Shown one piece after another: positions 22,976 through 33,520 of a stretch of DNA of 64,000 bases (the first letter of the stretch is position 1; every line of letters begins with the position of its first letter). This DNA is from Holothuria scabra (lineage: Eukaryota; Echinodermata; Holothuroidea; Aspidochirotida; Holothuriidae), in contig CM074200.1 of the NCBI GenBank assembly GCA_037179385.1, positions 36,087,884 to 36,151,883 on the forward strand. Reading direction: 5' to 3'. The position numbers and the translations under genes are program-made. The notes beneath the pieces were generated by a model that did not search any database, was not told the origin of the DNA, and worked only from the letters and a program-made list of their open reading frames with translations.

Positions 22976-24222
22976 GCCCGGTTCACACCGCCACGACGAC
23001 CCAAGACACGACGGCGACCACCCAACGCGTCGGCTGGGGTATGGGCGGTGTGAACACTCCCACGACTACGATTCCGTCGGGTCGTATGCCGTCGGCAAGA
23101 TTAAACATGTTCAATCGTAGTCGGATCTAGGCGGTACTCGTTGTGTTGGTGTGAACTCGTCTTCGACGCGACAAACAGGCCTCATGCGGTTTGTCCAATC
23201 AGAGCGCAGCATTCACCCATGGTACACAGTTCCAGTTACGGCATGTTTTTATTGCGCAACACCGAGAGCAGGTATTATCAGGATTTTAGTTGATGCAAAC
23301 TTCTGCGTGCTCGGAAAACGAACGCACTTATAAAAGTGCGTCACTTGAAGATACTTTGCACAGAAAAAGACGGAACAAGTCCGTTAACTTCAAACCAGTC
23401 ATTGTGCGTTCATGTTCAAGCATTTACGTAGGCCTAGAATACCGAGCCAATTAGAAATTACTTCCTTTTTAAGGGGAATATTTTTCTTTCTATATTTTTT
23501 TTCAAAATGACAAGTGTTAATACCTTTGTAAGACATTCGTTCGCCTACGAAGGCTGGCAGATAAATCTGCAATATCCGACTTGTATTCATCCCCTTGCAT
23601 GTAGGCACAAGCGTGCTAGGTGGAGACGGCGGTCAGAGCAGGGAGGTGTTAGAGGTCCTAACACCTCCCTGGTCAGGGAGTAGCACCGTAGTCTTCTTGA
23701 GCTTCTTTTTTCGCCTAATGTTTTTTGAAGAATTCTTTTGCCTCATTTTGAGCGGAACTCCAGCTGGTGCGGGGAGGTGCGTCCGCACGCACCCCCTCCT
23801 CCAGCCTACGTCCCAGGGAAATCACAGCCCTTAAGAGAAACAAGCCAATGAGCCGCAACTGGGAAAAAGGCCGTGGCCAGCCCGACTTTGACAATTCGGT
23901 TAGAAACTGAGCCGTTAAAGCCCATCTAACTTACTAATTCATATACCGAGTTCAATCTTTTAAAGGACTGGATACGCAAACTTTGGACAGTGTAAAAGGC
24001 CTACCATTTCAAATTTATTGTAGGACCTAAATCTCAAACCTGGAATAACCTGATTGATGGCGCGCCACGTGCAGCGTCGCTCAATCGATTAGTGTCGGAG
24101 CGGTGTGACATGGTATTTTCGTGGGTTTAGGATGGCGCCAGAATGTCTACGATTTATGCAGATTGTCTACGACAGGTGAAGTCTTGTCGCGTCGTAGGTA
24201 GTCGTGGCGGTGTGTACCGGGC
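22976..24222. mobile_element. Composite element with GCCCGGT(T/A)CACACCGCCACGAC ends
   Basis: The left end GCCCGGTTCACACCGCCACG is mirrored on the right by GTCGTGGCGGTGTGTACCGG and GC. The right flank is TTAA and the left flank is TAAA. The interior has further inverted blocks (CGTCGG, CGTAGTCG), a perfect 13-bp hairpin at 23640-23670 and a SINE 3' body (23833-23937), so other elements have landed inside it. Confidence 0.7.
23833..23937 (+). mobile_element. tRNA-derived SINE, 3' body only (copy 3)
   Basis: GAGAAACAAGCCAATGAGCC, GGCCGTGGCCAGCCCGACTT and GTTAGAAACTGAGCCGTTAA match the SINE body at 60.4 kb. The tRNA-like head is absent. Confidence 0.6.
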
Positions 24223-24400
24223 TTAAGCTTTTGTAATCTGTATTGTTTGAATTAACAGTCAATCAAAAACCTAGGCCAGTGGAGAGTTTCTGTACCCCCG
24301 TGCAAGAAGTGTAGTTTGGGGGAGAGAGGATTGGTCCTTTTAACACTCTCACGTCATTTTTTTTGCAGGCGATGAAATATTTCAGAAACCATCAGTTTGG

Positions 24401-24405
24401 GGAGG
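24401..24405. repeat. Target-site duplication GGAGG, left
   Basis: GGAGG immediately before the 5' LTR is repeated at 29150-29154 directly after the 3' LTR. A 5-bp duplication is usual for Ty3/gypsy. Confidence 0.9.
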
Positions 24406-24536
24406 TGTTGTATATGTGGTTGAGGCCATCTCATACTTAAAATAAATACCGCCCTCAATCGGGTCCTGGTCTCTCGTAACAACTGTGTCAAGCTGTCTTT
24501 TCTGTGTCTATTCTCAATCGGTTAGAATACACGACA
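24406..24536 (+). repeat. 5' LTR, 131 bp
   Basis: It starts TGTTG and ends ACGACA, with the canonical TG...CA ends. It contains AATAAA (in CTTAAAATAAATACC). Every base matches the 3' LTR. Confidence 0.97.
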
Positions 24537-24539
24537 ATT

Positions 24540-24550
24540 TGGCGACGAGG
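24540..24550 (+). other. Primer-binding site, tRNA-Ser(GCT)-like
   Basis: TGGCGACGAGG lies three bases after the 5' LTR. It is the complement of CCTCGTCG plus CCA, which as I recall is the 3' end of animal tRNA-Ser(GCT). Confidence 0.8.
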
Positions 24551-24608
24551 GTAGTTGAAACCCAAATATTTGTTATTTGCAACATTTCTTTTGTCATTTA
24601 CGGCTAAT

Positions 24609-25654
24609 ATGATCAAGATTGACTGAGGAACGGGTCCTTTGGAACAGTTCCAATTCGAAGGAGACCCAACAACGCAAGCTCAAGATGGCGTACATGGAAG
24701 CAGTCAATACAAATACTGATTACGGCGAAAGGTGTGACTGACCCGAAACAGAAGGAGGCCATACTTCTACATGTTGGAGGCATGAGACTTCAAGAGGTCT
24801 TTTTTACACTACCAGACTTAACCCAAGATGGATGGGCTGACCTCGACGCATACGAAAAGGCCGTTAAAAAACTGGATGCATACTTTGCGCCAAAAGTAAA
24901 TGAGGCATACGAACGGCACAAGTTCAGAAAACTAAAGCAACAGCAAGGAGAGTCGGTGGCTCATTTTGTGTCGAAACTACGTGTACAGTCGGACTTATGT
25001 AATTTTACCAACACGGCGGAAGGGGAGAAAAATGTGCGAGATCAGCTTATTGACGGGTGCATTTCAGATAAACTGAAAAAGCTATTGTTGGAAAAGGGGA
25101 ACGATCTGACACTAGAAAAGGCCATCAGTATTGCCAATTCTTTGGAACTGGTCCAACGGCAAACCGAAATCATGTCTGACGCAGCAACAACGCATATGGC
25201 CCAAGGACGTAACGCTACGAAACCACAACAGTACCGGAGGAATGCCACTAGTAGTAGTAAGGCACGATTTTCTAATGGTAGTAGCAGTACCGGGGCGAAA
25301 CCCAAACAGAAGGCAACCCATGTAAAAAGAGAGTGTTACAGGTGTGGACGTAAATCACACAGTCCAGATGAATGCTGGTTCAAGGACAAGGATTGTCATA
25401 GTTGTGGAAAACGGGGACACATTGCCTCACAGTGCAAGACGAGGGGTCATATTAAGAAAGGGAAGAATATCAACACTATTTCCGAAGAGCGCCATCAGTC
25501 AGAAAGCGATGATGAAACCGTACTCATGGCATCATTTGGCAAAGGCCCAAGCAGTCCCATTACAGCCCACAATGACAGTAAATGGACAGTCTCTGGACTT
25601 CGAGGTAGATACAGGGGCAACATACACAGTGATCCCAGAAAACATTGCCAATAA
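24609..25654 (+). pseudogene. Gypsy gag (broken at its N-terminal end)
   Basis: The main open stretch runs to the stop at 25654 and is open from about 24623. It encodes a capsid-like region (ILLHVGGMRLQEVFFTLPDL) followed by two CCHC zinc knuckles, CYRCGRKSHSPDEC and CHSCGKRGHIASQC, which bind RNA. An ATG at 24609 is followed five codons later by TGA, and gag-like sequence changes frame near 24680, so the N terminus is disrupted or initiates unusually. The 3' end overlaps pol in another frame around 25560. I describe the breaks only. Confidence 0.88.
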
Positions 25655-26519
25655 TTTGAAGAATATTCAATTAAAGGACACGAGAGTTGATTTCAAAAGT
25701 TTTACAGGTGAAAGAATTAAACCAAAGGGAATCTCACAAGTTGAAGTTGAGTACAATGGTGAAGTGTATGATTTGAATGTTTTTGTTGTAAAAGAGACAA
25801 CACAGTTACTATTAGGGAGAGATTGGCTAGCGAAAATAAGGTTAGACTGGCCAAAATTATTGAAAGGTATACATAATGTACAACATGTAACCGACCATCA
25901 TGCTGAGCTAAATAGTATCCTAAAGGAGTATGAGAGTTTGTTTGATGGGAAGTTAGGAAGGCTTAAAGATGTTAAAGCCAAAATAGACCTAGTCCCAAAC
26001 TCCACCCCATACATGGCAAAGTGCCAAAGGGTACCATATGCAATGAGAGAAGAGGTAAACCAGGAAATAGATAGACTGGTAAAAGAGGGAATTTTGACCC
26101 CAGTTGAAAAAACGGATTGGGCAAGCTCAATTGTGACAGTGAGAAAGACCAATGGGGGGATTAGAGTTTGTGGTAATTATAAGCCATCAGTTAACCCACA
26201 CTTGAAACCTATCCCTCCCCCTAACATCAATGTTGAGGATATTTTGTCAAGCCTGGCAGGTGGGCAAAAATTTACAACATTAGATTTGGCACAGGCTTAC
26301 AATCAGATGGAATTGGAAACCGAGTCAAAGAAGCTTTTGACAATTATCACTGAAAAGGGGCTCTTCCAACCTAACAGGTTAACTTATGGGATAACCTCAG
26401 CACCAGCATTGTGGCAAAATACCATGCAAAAGGTTCTCACTGGACTAGAAGGAGTAATGGTGTACTTAGATGACATTATTGTCACAGAAAAGATAAGAAA
26501 GAACATCTTACAAATTTGA
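25560..26519 (+). pseudogene. Gypsy pol, part 1: protease and reverse transcriptase palm
   Basis: The open frame includes the aspartic protease motif VDTGATYTVIPE, then reverse transcriptase blocks FTTLDLAQAYNQMEL, LTYGITSAPALWQ and the catalytic YLDD in VMVYLDDIIV. It ends at TGA 26517-26519. The coding signal continues in another frame, placing a one-base break at about 26490. Open sequence 5' of about 25560 in this frame is only the shadow of gag. Confidence 0.92.
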
Positions 26520-27100
26520 AAAAGGTGCTGACCAGACTTGAAGCAAATGGTTTGAAGCTCAGAAAGGAAAAATGTAGGTTCTTTCAAGAATCTGTATCGT
26601 ATTTGGGACGAGTCATTGACAAAGATGGTGTCCATAAGAATCCAATTAAGACAGATAAGATTCTCAATATTCCGTTACCAGAAGGTGTGTCAGAATTAAG
26701 ATCTTATCTGGGAATGATGAACTACTATCAATCTTTTGTACCTAACTTGTCTTCCATCTTAAGACCCTTATATACTATGTTAGAGAAAGGCAAAAAGTTT
26801 GAGTGGTCAGACAAAGGTAAAAATGCATTTGAAAACTCCAAACGGGCATTAGCTGAATCAGGGTTTTTGACACATTACGATGTCAACCTGCCCATCAAAG
26901 TGGCTACAGATGCCTCTCCAAGTGGTATAGGGGCTATTCTAAGTCATGTAATTGACGGTCAAGAAAGACCTGTAAAAATTGCATCACGATCACTAAGCAA
27001 GGCAGAGTGTAATTATCCACAAATTGAGCGGGAAGCTCTTGCGATTGTTTTTGCATTAAAAAAGTTTTATCCATACATATATGGGAGGCACTTTATCTAA
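26490..27100 (+). pseudogene. Gypsy pol, part 2: RT thumb and RNase H
   Basis: The frame resumes after the 26490 break with the RT connection (LGRVIDKDG, LRSYLGMMNYY) and RNase H (KVATDASPSGIGAILSH, then IEREALAIVFALKKF). It stops at TAA 27098-27100. RNase H sequence continues as LITDNKPLTVIFG in a third frame from 27097 to about 27215. Confidence 0.9.
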
Positions 27101-27214
27101 TTACGGACAACAAACCATTGACCGTAATTTTTGGTCCAAAGACAGGACTTCCAGTACTGGCAGCGGAGAGAATGCAAAGATGGGCGTTGTACGTTGCTAT
27201 GGGATTTGATTTTT

Positions 27215-28678
27215 GAAATAGAATTTAGGAGCTCTAAGGAAAATGCAAATGTAGATTGCTGGTCTAGGCTGCCCACAGAGCCAGCACCAGTTGAAAATGG
27301 CAATGAGGAAGCAAACCTCAGTTTTATGGATGCTATAGAGATATTACCAGTAGAAGCAAAAGAGATCAAACAAGAAACTGCCAAAGACAAAGTGTTGTCC
27401 AAAGTAAAGGGGTACCTACTTCATGGTTGGACAAATGGTGAAAAGGGATTGGAACCCTTCTATTCTCGACGAAATGAATTATCAATAGAGAATGGGTGTA
27501 TCATGTGGGGTATTAGAGTTGTTGTACCGCCAAAATTGCAAACTAAAGTGTTAAAAGAGTTACATTGTGGACACATGGGAGTCGTAAAAATGAAAAGTAT
27601 TGCAAGGTCATACATTTGGTGGCCAGGTATAGATGCTCAGATTGAACAATTGGCAAAATCATGTGATGCATGCCAGCGTATCCAGGGTAAACCAGCACTT
27701 GTCCCAACCCACCCTTGGATGCCTGCAAGAGATAAGTGGGAGCGCATTCACATAGATTTTGCTGGGCCATTCATGAATTACATGTATCTAGTGGTAGTCG
27801 ATGCATATAGTAAATGGCCAGAGGTAATCATAATGGATTCCACTACAGCTGAGAAGACCATTGAGGAATTAAGAAAACTGTTTAGTACTTGGGGCCTACC
27901 ACAAATCATTGTGTCTGACAATGGACCCCAATTCAAATCTCAAGAGTTCAAAAGATTTGTTGAATCAAATGGGATTATTCACAAATTTTCATGTCCTGGA
28001 CATCCGGCTACAAATGGCCAAGCCGAAAGATTTGTCCAATCAATGAAACAAGGGTTAAAAGAATCTGTCACTGATAAGTCTTCAGTTCAAACAAGGCTGA
28101 GCAAATTCTTATTGGCATATCGTAGTGCTGAACATAGCCTCACAAAGCAGTCTCCTGCTCACTTGTTTCTGAAAAGGTCTCTAAGAACTAGGTTAGACTT
28201 AGTTCGACCAAGACATGATGAAAACATAAGGGAGACATTAAGTGAGGTGATGGAAAAGTCAGCTGCAAAGCGCAAACCAGTTAGAGAGTTTCAGAGCGAA
28301 GATTTAGTGTATGTCAGAGATTTCAGAGGCCAAGGTAAACACAAGGTCAAATGGGCACCAGGAGTTATTGTAAGCAGGGAAGGTCTGCTGAAATACAAGG
28401 TAAAAGTTGAAAGTCAGTTTTGGTTGCGACATGTAGACCAAGTTAGAAGTCGATCCGAAAAGGGTGATGAACAGGAAGTAGAGGATGATTTGGGTGATTT
28501 GATAGATCGGTTATTGGAAGAGAAAGATGAAGTGGTAGTGGAGAGAAATGAGAGTTCTGTGGATAGTAGTAATCACAGGGAATTTGCAAGTAGAGGGAGA
28601 AATGAGGAAGGAGTAGTAGAACGAAGGAAATCACAAAGAAGTCGAAAACCTACACGCAGATATATTGAAGAGTGTTAA
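27215..28678 (+). CDS. Gypsy pol, part 3: RNase H end and integrase
   Basis: An open frame to TAA at 28676-28678. It starts with the RNase H end (NANVDCWSRLP), then the integrase zinc-binding HHCC (HCGHMG and CDAC). The catalytic DDE core is D in HIDFAGP, D in VSDNGPQF and E in GQAERF. A C-terminal domain (HKVKWAPGVIVSREG) and a basic tail (RKSQRSRKPTRRY) follow. The frame is also open upstream to 27131, but that part is shadow. It would be made only as part of a Gag-Pol polyprotein. Confidence 0.93.
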   Translation, partial: EIEFRSSKENANVDCWSRLPTEPAPVENGNEEANLSFMDAIEILPVEAKEIKQETAKDKVLSKVKGYLLHGWTNGEKGLEPFYSRRNELSIENGCIMWGIRVVVPPKLQTKVLKELHCGHMGVVKMKSIARSYIWWPGIDAQIEQLAKSCDACQRIQGKPALVPTHPWMPARDKWERIHIDFAGPFMNYMYLVVVDAYSKWPEVIIMDSTTAEKTIEELRKLFSTWGLPQIIVSDNGPQFKSQEFKRFVESNGIIHKFSCPGHPATNGQAERFVQSMKQGLKESVTDKSSVQTRLSKFLLAYRSAEHSLTKQSPAHLFLKRSLRTRLDLVRPRHDENIRETLSEVMEKSAAKRKPVREFQSEDLVYVRDFRGQGKHKVKWAPGVIVSREGLLKYKVKVESQFWLRHVDQVRSRSEKGDEQEVEDDLGDLIDRLLEEKDEVVVERNESSVDSSNHREFASRGRNEEGVVERRKSQRSRKPTRRYIEEC

Positions 28679-29018
28679 GAGTAGACAGTACAATTCTTCA
28701 GACATGCAAGCAGATGTCTGACAGACTGTCATCCATTTTATATTATCCATTTTATGTTATTCATTTTATGTTATTCATTTTATACCAAGGAACCATGCTA
28801 AAAGGAAAGGGTTCAACACTTTAACATTTGTTGAGTCTTAGTAAATCTTTATGCAAATACTAAGTATCTTTAAAGTCATTTACTTTTTGAAAACCAGAAC
28901 ACTGGGCAAAATATTGGTCCTTCACATTATCAATGTACATCATCAACACTTGATTTAACCAAATGCGTGACTAACAAGGTACTTTTGCATACCTAGTTTT
29001 TGGAATAGCCCGGGAGAG

Positions 29019-29149
29019 TGTTGTATATGTGGTTGAGGCCATCTCATACTTAAAATAAATACCGCCCTCAATCGGGTCCTGGTCTCTCGTAACAACTGTG
29101 TCAAGCTGTCTTTTCTGTGTCTATTCTCAATCGGTTAGAATACACGACA
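29019..29149 (+). repeat. 3' LTR, 131 bp
   Basis: Identical to the 5' LTR. It is preceded by a short purine tract (GGGAGAG, 29012-29018) that could be the polypurine tract, and followed by the TSD GGAGG. Confidence 0.97.
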
Positions 29150-29154
29150 GGAGG

Positions 29155-31409
29155 TATATAGAGAAGGGTGAAAGATATTAAAACAATTCCTGATGATCTT
29201 TTGGGGGTATTTTATCCTTAAACTGCCAAGTAAAAACAGCTCTACTAGCGCCATGTCACCATAATATAAAGCAGACCTAAAGTCTAGAATTACAAGTTTA
29301 CTTTTGATGCTACTTTGTTGCTAAGACAAAAAATGTTGAAATATGTTCTCTGACTCCAAAATGTCATATCAGTCATATTTAAAGGGAAGGTTTAAGCAAG
29401 AATTTAATTTTCATATGTGGAAGAGGAACCAAACCTACACAGTGTGTTGAAAGTTTCATTCAAATCGGACATGTATTTCTTGAGATATTGGAAAATGAAG
29501 TCACTGGATTTGTGTTCAAAAGTGAGTTTGAGGACAGCAGAGCTTTTATCACTTCCTCACATTGACTAGGAATGCTTTGTTTCACTTTGTTTTATCAGAC
29601 TGTTTTGTTGACCTTGAAGTTACTAGGAATAGGACCTCCCTGTGGGGGATGCAAAGTTTGTAAAGTTCTCATGCCACTTATGCAACCACATTTTCATAAT
29701 GTGTGATTGTTGAGGAGAAAATCAAGTCTGAAGTTTAAAGAAAAATAAAAGACTATGCTCTAATGTGGGGATGTGATGTCATATGTGCTTGCCTCAAGTT
29801 CACTTTTTGTTGAAAATGTGACAACCTTACATGCTCATATCTTGAGGACCACACATCGGATTTCAATGCAAATTTCACCAAAATGCTTAGAATGAGTACC
29901 TCTCTAACATATCAAAACCTGTTGTGACCTTAAACCCTTCTTTGAAAAGAAATAGGGCCTTGTCACTGTTTTGGTTTTCCCTCCTCCTTTTTTGATTTCT
30001 TTTCCTTCATCTTTTTTTGATGTTTGGAAAAATTTCACCATTCTTGGAATGGGAAGGGCTCGGCCCCCAAATCTGCTCCTGCCGCAGGCCAGGTGGGTCG
30101 GAGTGTTCGAACGACCCACCCCAACTTGAGGGGGGTCCATTTTTCCAGCCCTGTGTTTGAAGGGTCAGCTATGAAATATTATTTATCTTGGCATACTGAG
30201 GACTAATTTCCTCTCATTTCTTCAAAAGTAGTGTACTATGTGGAATTCCTGGAGAAAATGGACTTCTGTATGGTGTCCAGTGTACAAAGCCTTCTACATT
30301 GCCAAATATGTAGCAGACGACGAACCCCCGATCTTTCGAGAACTGTCAACCAATGGCACCGCCCAATTTTCCTTCGACACAACATAAATATGAATAATCA
30401 AATTTTTCAAAAGTGAAAAGGGAAATGGTGAACAAAGACAACTAAGTTTTTCACTTTCACTAATGAAATTTTAGACCCCTACTTTCCAACACTGGGAAGT
30501 GCTAGCGTGACCATTTTGCTGTGAATTAATTCTGGAATTTTTCAGTGGTGATGTATGGAGATATAATGCAGTCTGCAGGAATTGGCACACATACTGAACA
30601 CTCCTTCATCAATAGGCGTTCCTTCACCTCGTACCAACACTGCCAGCTAGCTACAACATGCACACACAAAAAACAGTGAATGAGTTGTTGCTACCATGCA
30701 CAGCAAGCATGTACGCACATTATACCTATAGGCTAGTCGGTAATGCAATCCCGGCTAGTAGTAGTACAAAGTGCAAGGCTGAGGACTATGAATATACCTC
30801 GTTATCATCTGAATTCGTATTGTGAAGTGAACAAATAGTAGACGAAAAACCAGTCGACGTTGTTGTGTGGTAACTTATTCGTACGTGTCTTTTCCAATTT
30901 TGATCCCTGGCTAGCCTAGCCTATTTGGCAAGGAATACAGCTTGATAACGTTAAAAATAGCCTAACGTTAGTTCACAACATTGCGCTGTAGGCCTAGCCT
31001 AGGCTAAGTTGTTACACCGGCAACAGATAATGTTCCAATGAAGCCTAGCCAAACGTTACACTCAATGCTTGCAGTATTACAAATTTACTGGCACAAATTT
31101 ATATCTGTTAATTGTATATTCCGAACCACTCTTAGCTAGGTACCCCATCCTAGAGCCGGTAAGCTAGGTCACACAAGACCTGCAACACTACACATAGGCC
31201 TAGGCGTTCGAGGTGTTATTCGTATGCACACTAGTTACGCAGTATAGCCCAACGTTAGTCTAGACTAGGCCTAGCCTATGCCAGCGTAGTAATATGAATA
31301 ATATGCCAAGGAGCTAAAGCCACAGGTCGTCCTAGCGTTATAATAACAGTACATAGTAGGCTGTACATAGTTAATATGAAAAAGGCAAGGTTGGTCACAA
31401 CACTGAAGG
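29155..31409. other. Intergenic DNA, CCTAGG-rich toward 31 kb
   Basis: 29390-30150 resembles a generic interspersed repeat, but no termini were identified. 30890-31280 is crowded with GCCTAG, CCTAGG, CTAGGC and AACGTTA palindromes. No gene motif is seen. Confidence 0.4.
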
Positions 31410-31414
31410 TTGCC

Positions 31415-31606
31415 CAGGGAATAATTTATCCAGCATAGCATCACAATTTGCTTCACGAACAGGCCAAGTTGCTACACAAATGAAAAATTGCATATCAATT
31501 CTTGAATCTTTGGGTGTATAACCTTGCATTTTCACAAACAATGGTTGGAAGACCTCGCAAATCTTCAAAACTGCTATGCAAAATTTGAATGCTAGATTAT
31601 TCCCTG
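31415..31606. mobile_element. CAGGGAATAATTTA MITE, copy 1
   Basis: A 192-bp unit starting CAGGGAATAATTTATCC and ending ATTATTCCCTG, flanked by the 5-bp duplication TTGCC (31410-31414, 31607-31611). It is in opposite orientation to the copies at 43765 and 50713. An ORF reads through it on the minus strand but is not conserved between copies. Confidence 0.9.
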
Positions 31607-31764
31607 TTGCCTCTTTCCTAGTCCTCAGAAAAGGACTGTGGTCGTTCGCTATATACTCACTATACACAGTCCTTACTCCAACTGTTTTAACAAGATGATA
31701 GGTGGACATTTTTAACGCTGAAATTAACTTTCTTCTGACAGCAAATTTTTTACTTATATTTAAT

Positions 31765-33354
31765 TAGTGTTCGACCGATCATCTGTTAGGTAATCGGGAT
31801 GCCGATTATTATGTTATCGGTAAATAATCGGTATCGGTAAAATTTTGCCATCCAACCGATCACTGCCACTGATTATTTGCAAACTGGAAAAAGGGGCTAA
31901 ATATACTTGAAACTTGCTCTTAATTTCGTTAAAATTCCCGTAAATACGCAATCCTTTAACTTCCCGCCAAAACGGGATCCATTGATAATCACAAACGTAT
32001 ACATTTTACCCCTGCCATGGGAATGATCATTTGATGTTTTCCGCTATAACCCGGTAGTATTACTTGGAATTCGATTTAGAAGTGCATTCAAGGTGTATGC
32101 TTGCTGTCTCGCAGAAAGCGCTGCATAAGTTGCTGTACAAACTGTTCTGCACAAAACACATAGTACAGACTAGCTGCAGTGTTTCGCCATTTTTTCAAAT
32201 CCCCAAGCATTGCACACATATCTGTGCACGTTTTTTATACGTAGCACCTAGAATCATGTGAAGTTCGGTGGTTATTACCTTGCATAAATTAAGTCATTCC
32301 CAGCATTCCTTCCGTAATGTTATTTACGGTGGGACTTCAGCAATGTTGTCATAAGACATCACTACAAACGAAAACAGTAATGCACATGGTCTCTTGGCCC
32401 ACGCATGCACTAGACTTGCGTGTCCGTTTTTACCACCAAACAAGGCATCATATTTTGCTCGGTGACATCATATGCAAAAGATCCATTGCAAAATTTAAAT
32501 TGGCCCCTGCTTCATGATTGGTTCAATTGCGTTGACTCTAGGCAGCCAATCACAACACGCGCCTTCGCCTATGTGATTTAGTGTGTGAAAATACTCGGTC
32601 TCGAGACAAATTTTCCCATTGAGTTTGTGTTACGACGATGGCGCTTGTAATGCCGGCTAGCGAAGCCGGGCGAGCCCCGTGCTAAGTTCACCTAGAAACG
32701 GCAACACAAATCTCTGCGTACATGGATTTTTCGGGGATCGGACTTACATGCATTTCAGTTGCAGATTCTTTTTAAACAAGACGGAAGTTTTGGACGAGAA
32801 CTGCTAAAAATATACGGGGATATTTATATCGGAAAGGAACCATAAGATACGTTATACAGGTGCCCAGAACGGCTAAGATTATCATGATTGGCTTTAGGTG
32901 GGGTTCGTTAAAGCGGGAGAGTAGGTACAGTACATTAACGCAACTACAACCCAGTAAAGTAAAAGAATGCAATGTTCAGACATGATTAGGGGATGAAAAC
33001 TAGACAGAGCTTGGTGTTGGCCTTAGAACTTAATTATCAAAGGGCATGTGACATCGACTGCAAACAATTGTACAAAATTAAGGGTTGATTTGTATCTCCA
33101 CTTTTGAAGTGAAAATATTTCGCCTACGAAAATGATATCCTGTTCGTGAAACGAACAGAACTATTCCCAACATTTTCCATCCTGAACTGATTATGGTTAT
33201 ACGATATGCACGAAGCAAGGGGCACGTACTAAAGTGACAAACATGTGACTACCCTCTTTCTAATAATCGGTGATTGGTAATCATCGGGCCTATTGTTAAA
33301 TTAAATAATCGGTAATCGGGTGTTACCGATTATAGCATAATCGGTCTAACACTA
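31765..33354. mobile_element. hAT-like non-autonomous element, 1.6 kb, 8-bp TSD
   Basis: Left end TAGTGTTCGACCGATCAT; right end is the inverse of TAGTGTTAGACCGATTAT. It is flanked by the perfect 8-bp duplication TATTTAAT (31757-31764, 33355-33362). Subterminal regions are rich in ATCGGTAATCGG-type repeats. No transposase ORF is present. An 8-bp TSD and TAGNG ends fit hAT. Confidence 0.88.
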
Positions 33355-33520
33355 TATTTAATGCCATAACTATTCTTCTACAAGTTTTAAAGGCACAACC
33401 AAACACTTTTTGATCACTGAAATCTTCCGGAAAGGGTGTAAACTTGAGAATGAAATCACCAACTTTTTCGCGCGGTAGAATTTCCCTAGTGTGTAGGGAT
33501 AAAAGTATTACACAGCTGGA

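Larger units (their letters stand above)
24406..29149 (+). mobile_element. Complete Ty3/gypsy LTR retrotransposon (Mag/SURL-like)
   Basis: A 4744-bp element: identical 131-bp LTRs (24406-24536 and 29019-29149), TSD GGAGG, a primer-binding site complementary to tRNA-Ser(GCT), gag with two zinc knuckles, and pol in the order protease, reverse transcriptase, RNase H, integrase. Integrase last identifies Ty3/gypsy; short LTRs, tRNA-Ser priming and double CCHC fit the Mag/SURL lineage. Identical LTRs mean a recent insertion, yet the reading frame is interrupted several times, so this copy is not autonomous as assembled. Confidence 0.97.

Noticed and set aside
25042..25321. Antisense ORFs over gag and pol
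   Set aside because: Shadows of the gypsy coding frames, which have domain evidence.
31395..31709. Minus-strand ORF of 104 codons
   Set aside because: Most of it is the CAGGGAATAATTTA MITE, and the other copies of that MITE do not keep the frame.
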